The notes under the pieces are model-generated. The model had not been told where the DNA came from and did no database searches. It worked only from the letters and a program-made list of their open reading frames with translations. The position numbers and the translations under genes were made by a program. This document shows, in pieces, positions 1 to 7,345 of a DNA stretch of 9,617 nucleotides. Location: assembly GCA_016929815.1 (NCBI GenBank), contig JAFGIC010000395.1, forward strand, positions 1-9,617, in the 5' to 3' direction. Source of the DNA: Deltaproteobacteria bacterium (GTDB taxonomy: Bacteria; Desulfobacterota; DSM-4660; Desulfatiglandales; HGW-15). The first letter of the stretch is position 1. Every line of letters starts with the position of its first letter.

Positions 1-47
1 CAAAAAATATTCAATTAATAAAAAACTTATAAGAGGAGAGGTAAATC

Positions 48-1262
48 ATGAAGACGGCCAAAACAAATATAATAAAAAGATTTCGTTATTTAGGCTTGTA
101 TCTTTTTATCATCCCTGTGTTGATGGCTTTTGTCGCAACGGGCTGCGGAGACAGCGACGATGACGATGCGAATAACACCGCAGAAACAGGAACATTGACA
201 TTATCCCTTACGGATGCAGCCTCAGATGAGTACACGGAAGTTTGGATAACAATCGATGAGGTACGTGCCCAAATGGCAGAGGAGGGCGCAGGAGGGGATG
301 TTAATGAAGACAATCCGGATACTACAGATTGGGAGGTAATTGCAGCCAATTCGGGCACCTATAATCTTCTTGAACTCGTAAACGGTATGATGGAACAGCT
401 GGGAGTTACAGAGCTTGAAACAGGACACTATCCACAGATGAGACTCTACCTGGGAGACACGCCGGCGGATGACTCCCATCCATATGCCAATTATGTGGTT
501 GATCTGGAAGGCAATCCACACGAGCTGTTTATTCCCAGCGGGTTTCAAAGCGGAATAAAGCTTGTGAACGCCTTTGATATCGAGGCAGGCGTTTCAAAGG
601 AACTGGTGCTTGATTTCGATGTGCAGAAGTCAATAATAAAGCCCGGGGTCAGCGGAAAGATAATATTAAAACCGACTATAAAGGTAATTGAAGTCATTAA
701 CAGGCCGGTTGTAACGGGCACCGTATATGAAGCAGACGGGGCCACCCCTGTTCCAGGCGCTTACGTAAGTGCACAGATATATGACCCTACTGCGACTGAT
801 GCCAAGGACCGGATCATCAGTACCGGCACCATTACGGATGATAACGGTGAATATCGCATTATTCTTGAGGATGGTCTTACATATAATATAGTCTCATACA
901 TGGAAGGCTATGCACCGAATTACATTGAACTGGCTGATGCAGAACTGAATGAGGTGTATGAAGGCCGGGATATAAACCTGAGCGGCTTGATCCCAGTAAC
1001 GGTTCCGGTCAGTGTGATGATAACCGGCGATCCGTCGGCAGGGGAGGTGCAGAGCGCGACTGTCAGTTTCCAGCAGTATGTTGACGACACTTTAATAGAG
1101 GTGATTTCCGAAAATATCGAGGAGCAGGGGGGATCAGCAACCGTAAGTATATCCCTTCCGGCAGGTACATATGATATAGCAAGCTCAAGCGATGGTTTTG
1201 ACACTCAATTGATTGAAGATGAAGTTATTGACGCTGATTATATGCTGGATGTTGTTTTCTAA
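48..1262 (+). CDS. DUF4382 lipoprotein with carboxypeptidase-regulatory-like repeats
   Basis: Predicted envelope lipoprotein of 404 aa. The N-terminus has basic residues (KTAKTNIIKRFR), a hydrophobic stretch at about 14-30 and a lipobox VATGC, so Cys33 should be lipidated after signal peptidase II cleavage. An acidic linker (GDSDDDD) follows directly. Residues about 47-215 match the DUF4382 pattern, starting GTLTLSLTDAASDEYTEVWI and including YNLLELVNG and the closing beta-rich segment. Residues about 220-311 look like a carboxypeptidase regulatory-like beta-sandwich (VTGTVYEADGATPVPGAYV, then a DDNGEYRI turn). About 312-404 form a second beta-sandwich ending SLPAGTYDIASSSDGF. No catalytic residues are evident; such domains usually serve as adhesive or structural modules, so the exact role is unknown. 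The start is supported by GAGGAGAGG 7-15 bases upstream of ATG. Only 47 bases precede the gene in the window and I see no convincing promoter in them. Confidence 0.88.
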   Translation: MKTAKTNIIKRFRYLGLYLFIIPVLMAFVATGCGDSDDDDANNTAETGTLTLSLTDAASDEYTEVWITIDEVRAQMAEEGAGGDVNEDNPDTTDWEVIAANSGTYNLLELVNGMMEQLGVTELETGHYPQMRLYLGDTPADDSHPYANYVVDLEGNPHELFIPSGFQSGIKLVNAFDIEAGVSKELVLDFDVQKSIIKPGVSGKIILKPTIKVIEVINRPVVTGTVYEADGATPVPGAYVSAQIYDPTATDAKDRIISTGTITDDNGEYRIILEDGLTYNIVSYMEGYAPNYIELADAELNEVYEGRDINLSGLIPVTVPVSVMITGDPSAGEVQSATVSFQQYVDDTLIEVISENIEEQGGSATVSISLPAGTYDIASSSDGFDTQLIEDEVIDADYMLDVVF

Positions 1263-1358
1263 ATGAAGCTGATTGGATGTGCGGGAACTATTTAATTGTT
1301 TAACGAACAGGAATTAATTCAAGAAAAAAGGCAAACAGGCCGTTAATAAAGATAAAGA

Positions 1359-1387
1359 GGGGGATTGAAATATGCTTTCAATCCCCT
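1359..1387 (+). terminator. Strong hairpin between the two lipoprotein genes; possible terminator
   Basis: GGGGATTGAAA (1360-1370) pairs perfectly with TTTCAATCCCC (1376-1386) around a five-base loop TATGC, and a G-T wobble can extend the stem by one pair. It lies 97 bases after the first lipoprotein stop and 48 bases before the next start. No T-run follows on the plus strand (TCCTGTAATG), so this is not a textbook intrinsic terminator. It could instead stabilise the upstream mRNA, act as a weak or Rho-assisted terminator, or be a leader structure of the next gene. The rest of the 1263-1434 gap shows no clear promoter. Confidence 0.4.
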
Positions 1388-1434
1388 CCTGTAATGATGA
1401 ATACTCATTAGATCATTAAAAAAGGTGGAAGATT

Positions 1435-1890
1435 ATGAATAGAAAAGGCATAACCGAAACCGGGGTCATTATTCTTTTTATATTTTTATTTTTGTCCTTT
1501 TCCGGATGCAGGACATCAACAGGCATTTTCATCGGAAATACAACCCCCGGATCTGGACAGGCACCTTCCTATGAAGATGAAGGACCGCCCCCCTGGGCCC
1601 CGGCCCATGGTTATCGTGCAAAGCACACCTATCGTTACTATCCCTATCACGGTATCTACTTTGAAAAAAAGACCGGTGTGTATTTTTATTTAAGCGACGG
1701 TGAATGGCATGCATCCGTTTCACTGCCCTCTTATATACGAATTACCCTAAATGATTTTGTGACCCTTGATATGAATACTGAAAGGCCCTATGAATACCAT
1801 AGCGATGTGATAAAGAGATATCCTCCCGGCCAGCAGAAAAAACAGGATAAAACTCAGGGCCAGGGAAACAAGAAAGGCAAAGGTAAATAA
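1435..1890 (+). CDS. Small lipoprotein of unknown function
   Basis: A 151-aa protein with a signal peptide: a short polar N-terminus, a hydrophobic run at about 10-22 and a lipobox-like FSGC, placing the lipidated Cys at 25. The mature part begins with a Gly/Pro/acidic linker. The core of about 55-130 is rich in aromatic residues and histidine (PPPWAPAHGYRAKHTYRYYP), then alternating strands typical of a compact beta domain (VYFYLSDGEWHASVSLP, FVTLDMNTERPYEYH). The tail, about 131-151, is very basic and low in complexity (KKQDKTQGQGNKKGKGK). The YRYYP/YFYLSDG pattern resembles small conserved lipoproteins I associate with deltaproteobacteria-like genomes, but I cannot name a characterised family. 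AAGGTGG about 7 bases before ATG supports the start. It converges with the minus-strand gene ending at 1918, with 27 bases between and no clear terminator hairpin there. Confidence 0.8.
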   Translation: MNRKGITETGVIILFIFLFLSFSGCRTSTGIFIGNTTPGSGQAPSYEDEGPPPWAPAHGYRAKHTYRYYPYHGIYFEKKTGVYFYLSDGEWHASVSLPSYIRITLNDFVTLDMNTERPYEYHSDVIKRYPPGQQKKQDKTQGQGNKKGKGK

Positions 1891-1917
1891 GCGAAGTCGG
1901 CCTGTATTGGTGAACCT

Positions 1918-2931
1918 CTATTTAACCGTTTTTGATTCCCTTAATTGGAAATAGGCGTTATAGTCCTTATTCCCTCTGGTTGCCTTTAAGGACAGGTAAT
2001 AATCAAGATTTTTTTGAAAGGAACTGTTATCAGGATTCAGGGAAATGGCCTTTTTTTCCCAGATTATTGCATTATCAAGGTCTGCGAGACAATAAAGCAC
2101 CCTGGCGAAGACATCCATGTAACTGCCGTTTTCAGGGTCCTGTTTAAGGGCATGAACTGAGAACCTGAAGGCAGCATCAGGATAGCGGTACTCAAGGTCG
2201 CTTTCGGTGACAAGCATCTTTGCGAAGATGTTTGCATTGCGGCTGCTTAATCCCGTAAAGTTGATATTGTCAAACATCTCTTTTACCATGCCAGGCTCTT
2301 CATTGTAGATGGCCAGCCTCATTCCGATCTCCAGACCCAGTTCATTGCCCGGGTCCGCGGCAAGCAGATTGCTGTCTGCGGGGGCTATGATGTTAGGGTC
2401 GTTGGTCTCCAGCGCATCGTTAAGGGATGTCTCAAGCCTGTCAATCTTTTTCAATTGTTCCATATCTATCATGCCATCGATTGTCTTGGACAGGATGTCA
2501 TCAATTTTAGATGGATGCCCCTTCCACACTATCAGTCCGTCCCTGTTTATAATGAAGGCATAGGGAACGCCAGGAACGCCCGACATGTAAGTGTCGCCGA
2601 CCTCTTTAGTAACACTGCCCACGGCAAAATCCATCTGATCGCCGTTTGCCTTGATATATTCTTCAAGTTTTTCAACTGAGTCCCTGCTTACGGTAATAAC
2701 CGATAAACGGTCTCCATACGTATGCTGGAGGGAGGTGAGGTGAGGTATCTGGGACCTGCAGCTCCCGCAGGTTGTTCGCCAGAATTCCACGATAGTAACC
2801 TGTTTTTTGAAATCATACGCCTTGCCTTTTATCCAGTGAGTTCCCTCAAGTGATGGGGCGGGTTCGCCGATATTAAGCGATGAAAGTGCAATCAAACATA
2901 ATAAAGAGATAGTTCCGAAAATACCCCCCAT
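1918..2931 (-). CDS. Thioredoxin/TlpA-like protein with C-terminal TPR-like helices
   Basis: Using the ATG at 2931 the product is 337 aa. Residues 4-20 form a hydrophobic segment (IFGTISLLCLIALSSL), a signal peptide or membrane anchor, so the rest should lie in the periplasm. Residues about 22-160 are a redoxin/TlpA-type thioredoxin fold: GEPAPSLEG opening, strand VTIVEFW, active site C55-G-S-C58, and a cis-Pro loop in GVPGVPYAFIINRDG. The active site is TCGSC, lacking the Trp that usually precedes the first Cys. Both Cys are present, so thiol-disulfide exchange is plausible but the partner is unknown. Residues about 165-337 are helical; about 255-325 look like TPR repeats (DLDNAIIWEKKAISLNPDNSSF). 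An in-frame ATG at 3012 directly follows the upstream stop but has no ribosome binding site and would place a polar stretch before the signal peptide. The gene is last in the minus-strand run. Confidence 0.85.
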   Translation of the reverse strand: MGGIFGTISLLCLIALSSLNIGEPAPSLEGTHWIKGKAYDFKKQVTIVEFWRTTCGSCRSQIPHLTSLQHTYGDRLSVITVSRDSVEKLEEYIKANGDQMDFAVGSVTKEVGDTYMSGVPGVPYAFIINRDGLIVWKGHPSKIDDILSKTIDGMIDMEQLKKIDRLETSLNDALETNDPNIIAPADSNLLAADPGNELGLEIGMRLAIYNEEPGMVKEMFDNINFTGLSSRNANIFAKMLVTESDLEYRYPDAAFRFSVHALKQDPENGSYMDVFARVLYCLADLDNAIIWEKKAISLNPDNSSFQKNLDYYLSLKATRGNKDYNAYFQLRESKTVK

Positions 2932-2937
2932 TTTTTT

Positions 2938-2944
2938 CTCCCTT
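2938..2944 (-). promoter_or_regulatory. Ribosome binding site that fixes the thioredoxin-like gene start
   Basis: Read on the minus strand, AAGGGAG lies six bases before the ATG at 2931. It favours that start, which begins directly with a signal peptide, over the ATG at 3012, whose upstream sequence (TCTTTCTGCCAAATAA) has no Shine-Dalgarno match. Confidence 0.7.
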
Positions 2945-3013
2945 GATTTTATTAAGTCCAGGATTATAAGGGACGGATCGCTACATGTCAATGGATGACA
3001 CAAAGACCGCATT

Positions 3014-6000
3014 TTATTTGGCAGAAAGATACCTGTTTTTAAAATCCTGGATCTCTTTTAAAAGTCTGTCTGTATAATCCCTGTCCAAGGGCGCTGAAAA
3101 GGAGCCATCCAGGAGTTTCTCCCCGAATGCAATCACGGATTCATAGTTGTTTTTCCTTCCTGCCGCAGTCTTTAGATTGAAGGCCTTTTCCATTTTTTCA
3201 CGTATCTTCCGCCATTCGCTGATTAGACTGTCGGCAGTATTCCATAACTCGATATTTTTTTCTCCTGAGTAGATGCCGTGATCATGCCCGGATGAGACAA
3301 GATGAGAGATCCTTCTGTCGTCCCTGTGGCATGCATACCTGAAATCACAGAATGTGCACAGCTCCATGTCGGCCGAGTGATGAAAGAGACCCGCCTCAAG
3401 CAGATCCAGCAACTTATCTGCATATTGATCCGGTAAGGAGATGCCGGTGATATCCAGACCTTCTGCATCCCCTGCGTTACAGGATATATTCTGGCTGAGG
3501 GGTCCCTTGCCCAGGAAGGCGTCTCTCTTGAGGCTGTATAATGCCGCGGTTATTTTTGCAGCCCTGAGACATTTCTCTATTGCCCTGATATAAACGGGCA
3601 GCTGAAATGAAAGCCCTTTCTTTATCAGGCGGGCGGATGGCAGCCTGCCCGTTTTATAATCATATACATGGATATAGCCCTTATCATTCTTGTCCCTGTC
3701 AAAGCGGTCAATTATTCCCCTTAGCCTGGCTCTTCCAAGCTGCGGGGAAGAGTCGCTGTTGAAGCCGAATTCATATTCTAGGCCTTCAGGGATCATGTCT
3801 CTGAAGTGTTCATCCTCGAACCGGAGGAGGAGTGCGAAGGCGCCTTCCCTTGATAAAGACGTTTCGCTGCCGGGCGCCAGGCCTGAAAGAAATTCCTGTT
3901 TCTGATGTTCAAAGAACTCAATGCTGTCAAGAAAAGGCGCGGATCTATAATACTCCTCGGCGGCTGACATCGCCTCTGCAAAGGCATGGACGAGTCCTAG
4001 TCCGGATACATTAATGCCGCGTTCGGCAAGTCTTTTAAAGAATATTCGCAACACCCCGTGGAGATGCGTGCCCATAGCCATGGGGGATGCATCAGGCCCT
4101 GTAATATCCATGGCCTTAAGCCCGTAGATGCGTTCAAACAGATAGCGCATGGGACAGTTGGCAAGGGTGTCCAGCTGGGATGCTGAAAAGATATCATTTT
4201 TCGAATCGAGGAATGCCTTAAATTTCGATGCCTTTCCAACAAGACCGTCATACTCAAAAAGCCCGTTCAGAGACCCTCTGGATCCGATTGTCCTGAGCGC
4301 CCTTGAAATGCCCTCAGCAAGATGTGAATTTTTTATTATTATATTTTTAAAAGGGTTGATGGGACCTGTTCCTGTAACGCCCTCATGACTGCCCTTATTG
4401 ATGCCTGCATCAAGCATCTCATGAACGGATGGGATGTATGGGCTGTCGCCCCACTTGGTGGAGGATGTCCCCGGGGTCATTTCCCCGTTTGCCGGCGCTG
4501 AATCCGGAGGCATAAGGGAGTCCATATCAATAAAAACATTTGAAGGACGGGCCTCTTTTCCGTCGGCGTATTCGGGATAGGAAAGGCAGGTTCCTTTTTT
4601 GCAGTTGCGCAGGAGGTGACTTAAAAGATGCCTGGACATGTCGATGCTGTCGGGGACACTGAAATTATTCCTGCATGTCTCAGGACAAATGAAATTTGTA
4701 TCCTCCCTTAAGGGAAAATTCCTGTCGGTAAGACCCCCGGCAAATACGTAATCAAAGGACCTGCCCCTGATCTCAAGCCATTGAGAGACCCTTATGAAAT
4801 TCGGGTTCTGATCGTCCATGAGGTATGAATTCTCAAGCCTGACGGAAAAGACCCGATAAAAATCCGTGAGAAGATCCCTGCCTGTCCTTGGCTTGAAGAG
4901 CTGGTTTTCGGTCATTATTTCAGAGGCGCTTAAGGAAAGCAGCTCGGTTAATAGACCGTAGGCCTTGAGATCCCTGCTTATCATCCTAGTGTAGTCGCCG
5001 GGATAATGTGATTCTGTGAGATCAGAGATATCCATGAGATGACGCGGCAGCCCCATGTCATTTAAAAGGGCCTTGAAGGTCTTTTCAATGGCAAGGGGTG
5101 AATCCTGCATAACAAGTCCATGAAAAGGTTTAAGGTAATCTGAAAGTATGGCGCGCTGTATTACAAAGCGATAATATTCCCGTTTCAGGTTTCCCCTTTC
5201 AAAAGCCCCTCTGGCCTTTGTCAAGATCCCGTTATAATAGTCCCTGACCGTGGCGGCGCCTTTCCCCGGAACGGAGGGGCTGTCGTCAAGATTGCTGATG
5301 CCGCATCTTGAGGCTATCATATCAAAGAAGCGTATGTCCAACATTTCAGGGCGGGGTCCTTCCCGGGATATGTCTGAGATAATGGATTTTACGGTCAAGA
5401 CATCATCTCCGATCAGGAGGTTTTCGCCCAGAAGGTCAGATAAAAACTCGTTATCATGTGTGGGAGAGGGCATAACCTTTTCCCTGACCAGTCTTGATGA
5501 GAACAGCCGGAATATGTCTTCTCTTTTCAAATGGTTTAAGGGGAGTTTAAATATCAGAAGAAAGATATCAGAAAGAGGGCAGGAAACAAGGGGGAGGCCG
5601 CTGGTCAGGCTGATGGGGATTCCGTATTCCTCAAATATTTCCGAAATCAAGGGTGAATACTCCATCAAATCTGGAAAGATGATCCTTATCCCGCCCAGGT
5701 CCCTTGTGATATCCAGCCCGTCATCATGTATTATGCGTTTGATCTCCGAGGCTATTCCCCTGACCTCCTCAACCATTCCTGGGAAGGCCCTGATCCTCAG
5801 GTTGTTACGGCCCGTATCCCTCAGTTGCCCGTCCATATAAAGGCCCTGGGCAAAAGGATTGGAAAAATGAACTTCACCGGCCTTTTCCGTAACCGTCTCA
5901 AATCCTTTCTCATTAAGCCTTTTCATGAAAGAGGCCAGAGGGGCGAAGATCCTGTATGCCTCCAGTCCGCTGCCGGGATTGTCTTTGCACACAGCGCATG

Positions 6001-6781
6001 ACCCTATAAAATCTTTTGCAGGGTCATCCCTTTGTCCGTCATAATCGAGGAGCCACCATACCTCCTTTACACTCCTGAAAAGATAGTAGAGGATGTCCTC
6101 TTCTATCCTTGAGACATGAATAAATCCGTCAAATATGATTGCATCTGTTTCCCTGAGAGGGGATGACGGATTGGAACTTAGATATTCCTTCACACTGCAA
6201 AGGATGTCATCCGTGTCATAGACGCCTATATCTCTTTTGATCTCTTCATAGTCCCCGAAGATCCATACCAGATCGCTTTCAAGGGCAAAGGACTCCTCGC
6301 CGGACTTGCCGCGCGCTTCTTCGGCCCTGATTATCCTTGCCTGCAGGTCGTTTACAAAGCGGTCCTGATAGTTGTTCTGTTTAAGCTGGGAGAAAAAGGC
6401 GCTGATCGACCTGAATATGCCGGGGAAATCATCCCCGTGATCCTGAACCAGGCGGTTGAAACAGGCAAGACCTTCCGGCTGAGCGGCCCTCTGTTCCAAT
6501 GCCTTTCTTACTATAAGGGAACGGAGATTATCATCTATTTGCCTGCAGTTCTTAAAATATTTAAATCTGATATTTTCTTCAAATATCCTGTAGATAATTC
6601 CTGTAAGTGTGTCATGTTTCCTCTTGAGCCAGAAGCGGTGGTCTGATTCCAGTTCTATAACCCTCCCCCTTGCAGGGACAAGGTGCAGCACGGTACCGCC
6701 TGTCCACGAAGACAGCCTTTTGTCGAGCATTTCCTGCCTGGATTCAACCGTCAATGCAGCTAGATAATGGATAGAGGTCAT
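3014..6781 (-). CDS. AddB/RexB-like PD-(D/E)XK exonuclease subunit with Fe-S cysteines
   Basis: A 1255-aa protein organised like the AddB subunit of AddAB-type double-strand-break resection enzymes. The N-terminal two-thirds resemble a UvrD-type helicase scaffold: LHLVPARGRV at about 30-40, IIFDGF near 215-220, FEEYGIPISLTSGLPL near 385-400 and FDYVFAGGLTDRNFPLRE near 675-692. No Walker A (GxxGKT/S) is visible, so this half is probably not an active motor. The C-terminus is a RecB-family nuclease: GTHLHGVL (H908), GIIDRFD (D1025), DYKTG (D1041, K1043) and FQLPVY (Q1060). C876 (NCPMRYLF) with C1142, C1145 and C1151 (CTFCDFRYAC) reproduces the split four-cysteine 4Fe-4S arrangement of AddB. A tail of about 100 residues follows. 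It should work in the cytoplasm with an AddA-type helicase-nuclease, which is not in this window. The ATG at 6781 lacks a good ribosome binding site; the ATG at 6730 (Met18), just after AGGAA, is an alternative start. Confidence 0.85.
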   Translation of the reverse strand: MTSIHYLAALTVESRQEMLDKRLSSWTGGTVLHLVPARGRVIELESDHRFWLKRKHDTLTGIIYRIFEENIRFKYFKNCRQIDDNLRSLIVRKALEQRAAQPEGLACFNRLVQDHGDDFPGIFRSISAFFSQLKQNNYQDRFVNDLQARIIRAEEARGKSGEESFALESDLVWIFGDYEEIKRDIGVYDTDDILCSVKEYLSSNPSSPLRETDAIIFDGFIHVSRIEEDILYYLFRSVKEVWWLLDYDGQRDDPAKDFIGSCAVCKDNPGSGLEAYRIFAPLASFMKRLNEKGFETVTEKAGEVHFSNPFAQGLYMDGQLRDTGRNNLRIRAFPGMVEEVRGIASEIKRIIHDDGLDITRDLGGIRIIFPDLMEYSPLISEIFEEYGIPISLTSGLPLVSCPLSDIFLLIFKLPLNHLKREDIFRLFSSRLVREKVMPSPTHDNEFLSDLLGENLLIGDDVLTVKSIISDISREGPRPEMLDIRFFDMIASRCGISNLDDSPSVPGKGAATVRDYYNGILTKARGAFERGNLKREYYRFVIQRAILSDYLKPFHGLVMQDSPLAIEKTFKALLNDMGLPRHLMDISDLTESHYPGDYTRMISRDLKAYGLLTELLSLSASEIMTENQLFKPRTGRDLLTDFYRVFSVRLENSYLMDDQNPNFIRVSQWLEIRGRSFDYVFAGGLTDRNFPLREDTNFICPETCRNNFSVPDSIDMSRHLLSHLLRNCKKGTCLSYPEYADGKEARPSNVFIDMDSLMPPDSAPANGEMTPGTSSTKWGDSPYIPSVHEMLDAGINKGSHEGVTGTGPINPFKNIIIKNSHLAEGISRALRTIGSRGSLNGLFEYDGLVGKASKFKAFLDSKNDIFSASQLDTLANCPMRYLFERIYGLKAMDITGPDASPMAMGTHLHGVLRIFFKRLAERGINVSGLGLVHAFAEAMSAAEEYYRSAPFLDSIEFFEHQKQEFLSGLAPGSETSLSREGAFALLLRFEDEHFRDMIPEGLEYEFGFNSDSSPQLGRARLRGIIDRFDRDKNDKGYIHVYDYKTGRLPSARLIKKGLSFQLPVYIRAIEKCLRAAKITAALYSLKRDAFLGKGPLSQNISCNAGDAEGLDITGISLPDQYADKLLDLLEAGLFHHSADMELCTFCDFRYACHRDDRRISHLVSSGHDHGIYSGEKNIELWNTADSLISEWRKIREKMEKAFNLKTAAGRKNNYESVIAFGEKLLDGSFSAPLDRDYTDRLLKEIQDFKNRYLSAK

Positions 6782-6811
6782 TTTTAAAAGAGAGTCGTGA
6801 TCAGTTATTCA

Positions 6812-7030
6812 TCAACTTTTAAAATTACTGAAAAATTGCGCCCTGACCCATCCCCAGTTGAGGATAACATGGATGATTACCCCGATGATAAGAAATATCC
6901 CTCCGCCTTCATGAAGGATCTCAAATGCCTCCCTGCCGATAAGTCGGCGTAAAATGGCGCTCGCGGCCTGATTGAGGATAAGAAGGGCAATAATAATGTT
7001 TACGATTTTAAGTGCGGTTTTTTTACTCAT
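6812..7030 (-). CDS. Small DUF4405-like membrane protein
   Basis: A 72-aa protein with two predicted membrane helices, about residues 7-27 (LKIVNIIIALLILNQAASAI) and about 43-62 (GGIFLIIGVIIHVILNWGWV). The connecting segment carries HEGGG. His40 and His54, with the pattern HExxG..H...NW.W, resemble the DUF4405 family of small cytochrome-b-like integral membrane proteins. In that context the histidines could bind heme, but this is inference. GGAGGG sits three bases before ATG, a strong though slightly close ribosome binding site. It begins 20 bases after the stop of the preceding small membrane gene and ends 30 bases before the AddB-like gene, so co-transcription is likely. Confidence 0.7.
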   Translation of the reverse strand: MSKKTALKIVNIIIALLILNQAASAILRRLIGREAFEILHEGGGIFLIIGVIIHVILNWGWVRAQFFSNFKS

Positions 7031-7050
7031 GGTCCCTCCACGCAGTCATT

Positions 7051-7251
7051 TTACATTGCCTTTTTAAAAACCCACAGGGTCAGACGGACAACGTATATGG
7101 CAAGCATGGTAGCAATGACTCCTGCCGCCATAACCCCCAGGTCCAGGTCAACGTCGATTATATCATAGAGTATCAGCGAGACGCACAGTCCTGCTATAAC
7201 GCCGCAAAAGAACCAAATAAGTTCTCGAAGAAATGTTTTTTTATTTTTCAT
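7051..7251 (-). CDS. Small two-helix membrane protein, unrecognised
   Basis: A 66-aa hydrophobic protein that I do not recognise. A basic N-terminus (MKNKKTFLREL) precedes a first membrane helix at about 11-32 containing two cysteines (WFFCGVIAGLCVSLIL). A short acidic loop (DIIDVDLD) leads into a second helix at about 38-62 (GVMAAGVIATMLAIYVVRLTLW), and the protein ends KKAM. By the positive-inside rule both termini should be cytoplasmic. A modest AGGT lies a few bases before the ATG. It sits 20 bases upstream of the DUF4405-like gene; the two small membrane proteins may act together, but nothing in the sequence gives a function. Confidence 0.6.
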   Translation of the reverse strand: MKNKKTFLRELIWFFCGVIAGLCVSLILYDIIDVDLDLGVMAAGVIATMLAIYVVRLTLWVFKKAM

Positions 7252-7345
7252 TTTTTACCTGTCTATGGCAGCTATATTCTTTCCGTTCTGCCTCCTTAAG
7301 GCTGAGATCTTCAATTGAAATCTTCGGTTTATGCATGGAGAATAA

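Noticed and set aside
1384..1422. Second weak inverted repeat TAATGAT/ATCATTA after the hairpin
   Set aside because: Seven AT-rich pairs around a 13-base loop would be only marginally stable, and no T-run follows.
2932..3012. Upstream ATG at 3012 for the thioredoxin-like gene
   Set aside because: No ribosome binding site, and the extra 27 residues are polar and would precede an otherwise ideal signal peptide; AAGGGAG supports the ATG at 2931.
5250..5840. 196-codon plus-strand open frame inside the AddB-like gene
   Set aside because: It is antisense to a well-supported coding region with conserved motifs, is rich in Ser/Arg/Pro as expected of a shadow frame, and shows no recognisable domain.
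6300..6325. GKS tripeptide in the AddB-like protein (near residue 157) as a possible P-loop
   Set aside because: It lies in a charged helix (EEARGKSGEES) with no preceding strand or GxxxxGK spacing, and far from the N-terminal position of Walker A in AddB.
7310..7319. 10-bp palindrome TTCAATTGAA flanked by ATCTTC direct repeats
   Set aside because: Short, AT-rich and without a loop or other copies; it could arise by chance and lies within the possible 31-codon frame.
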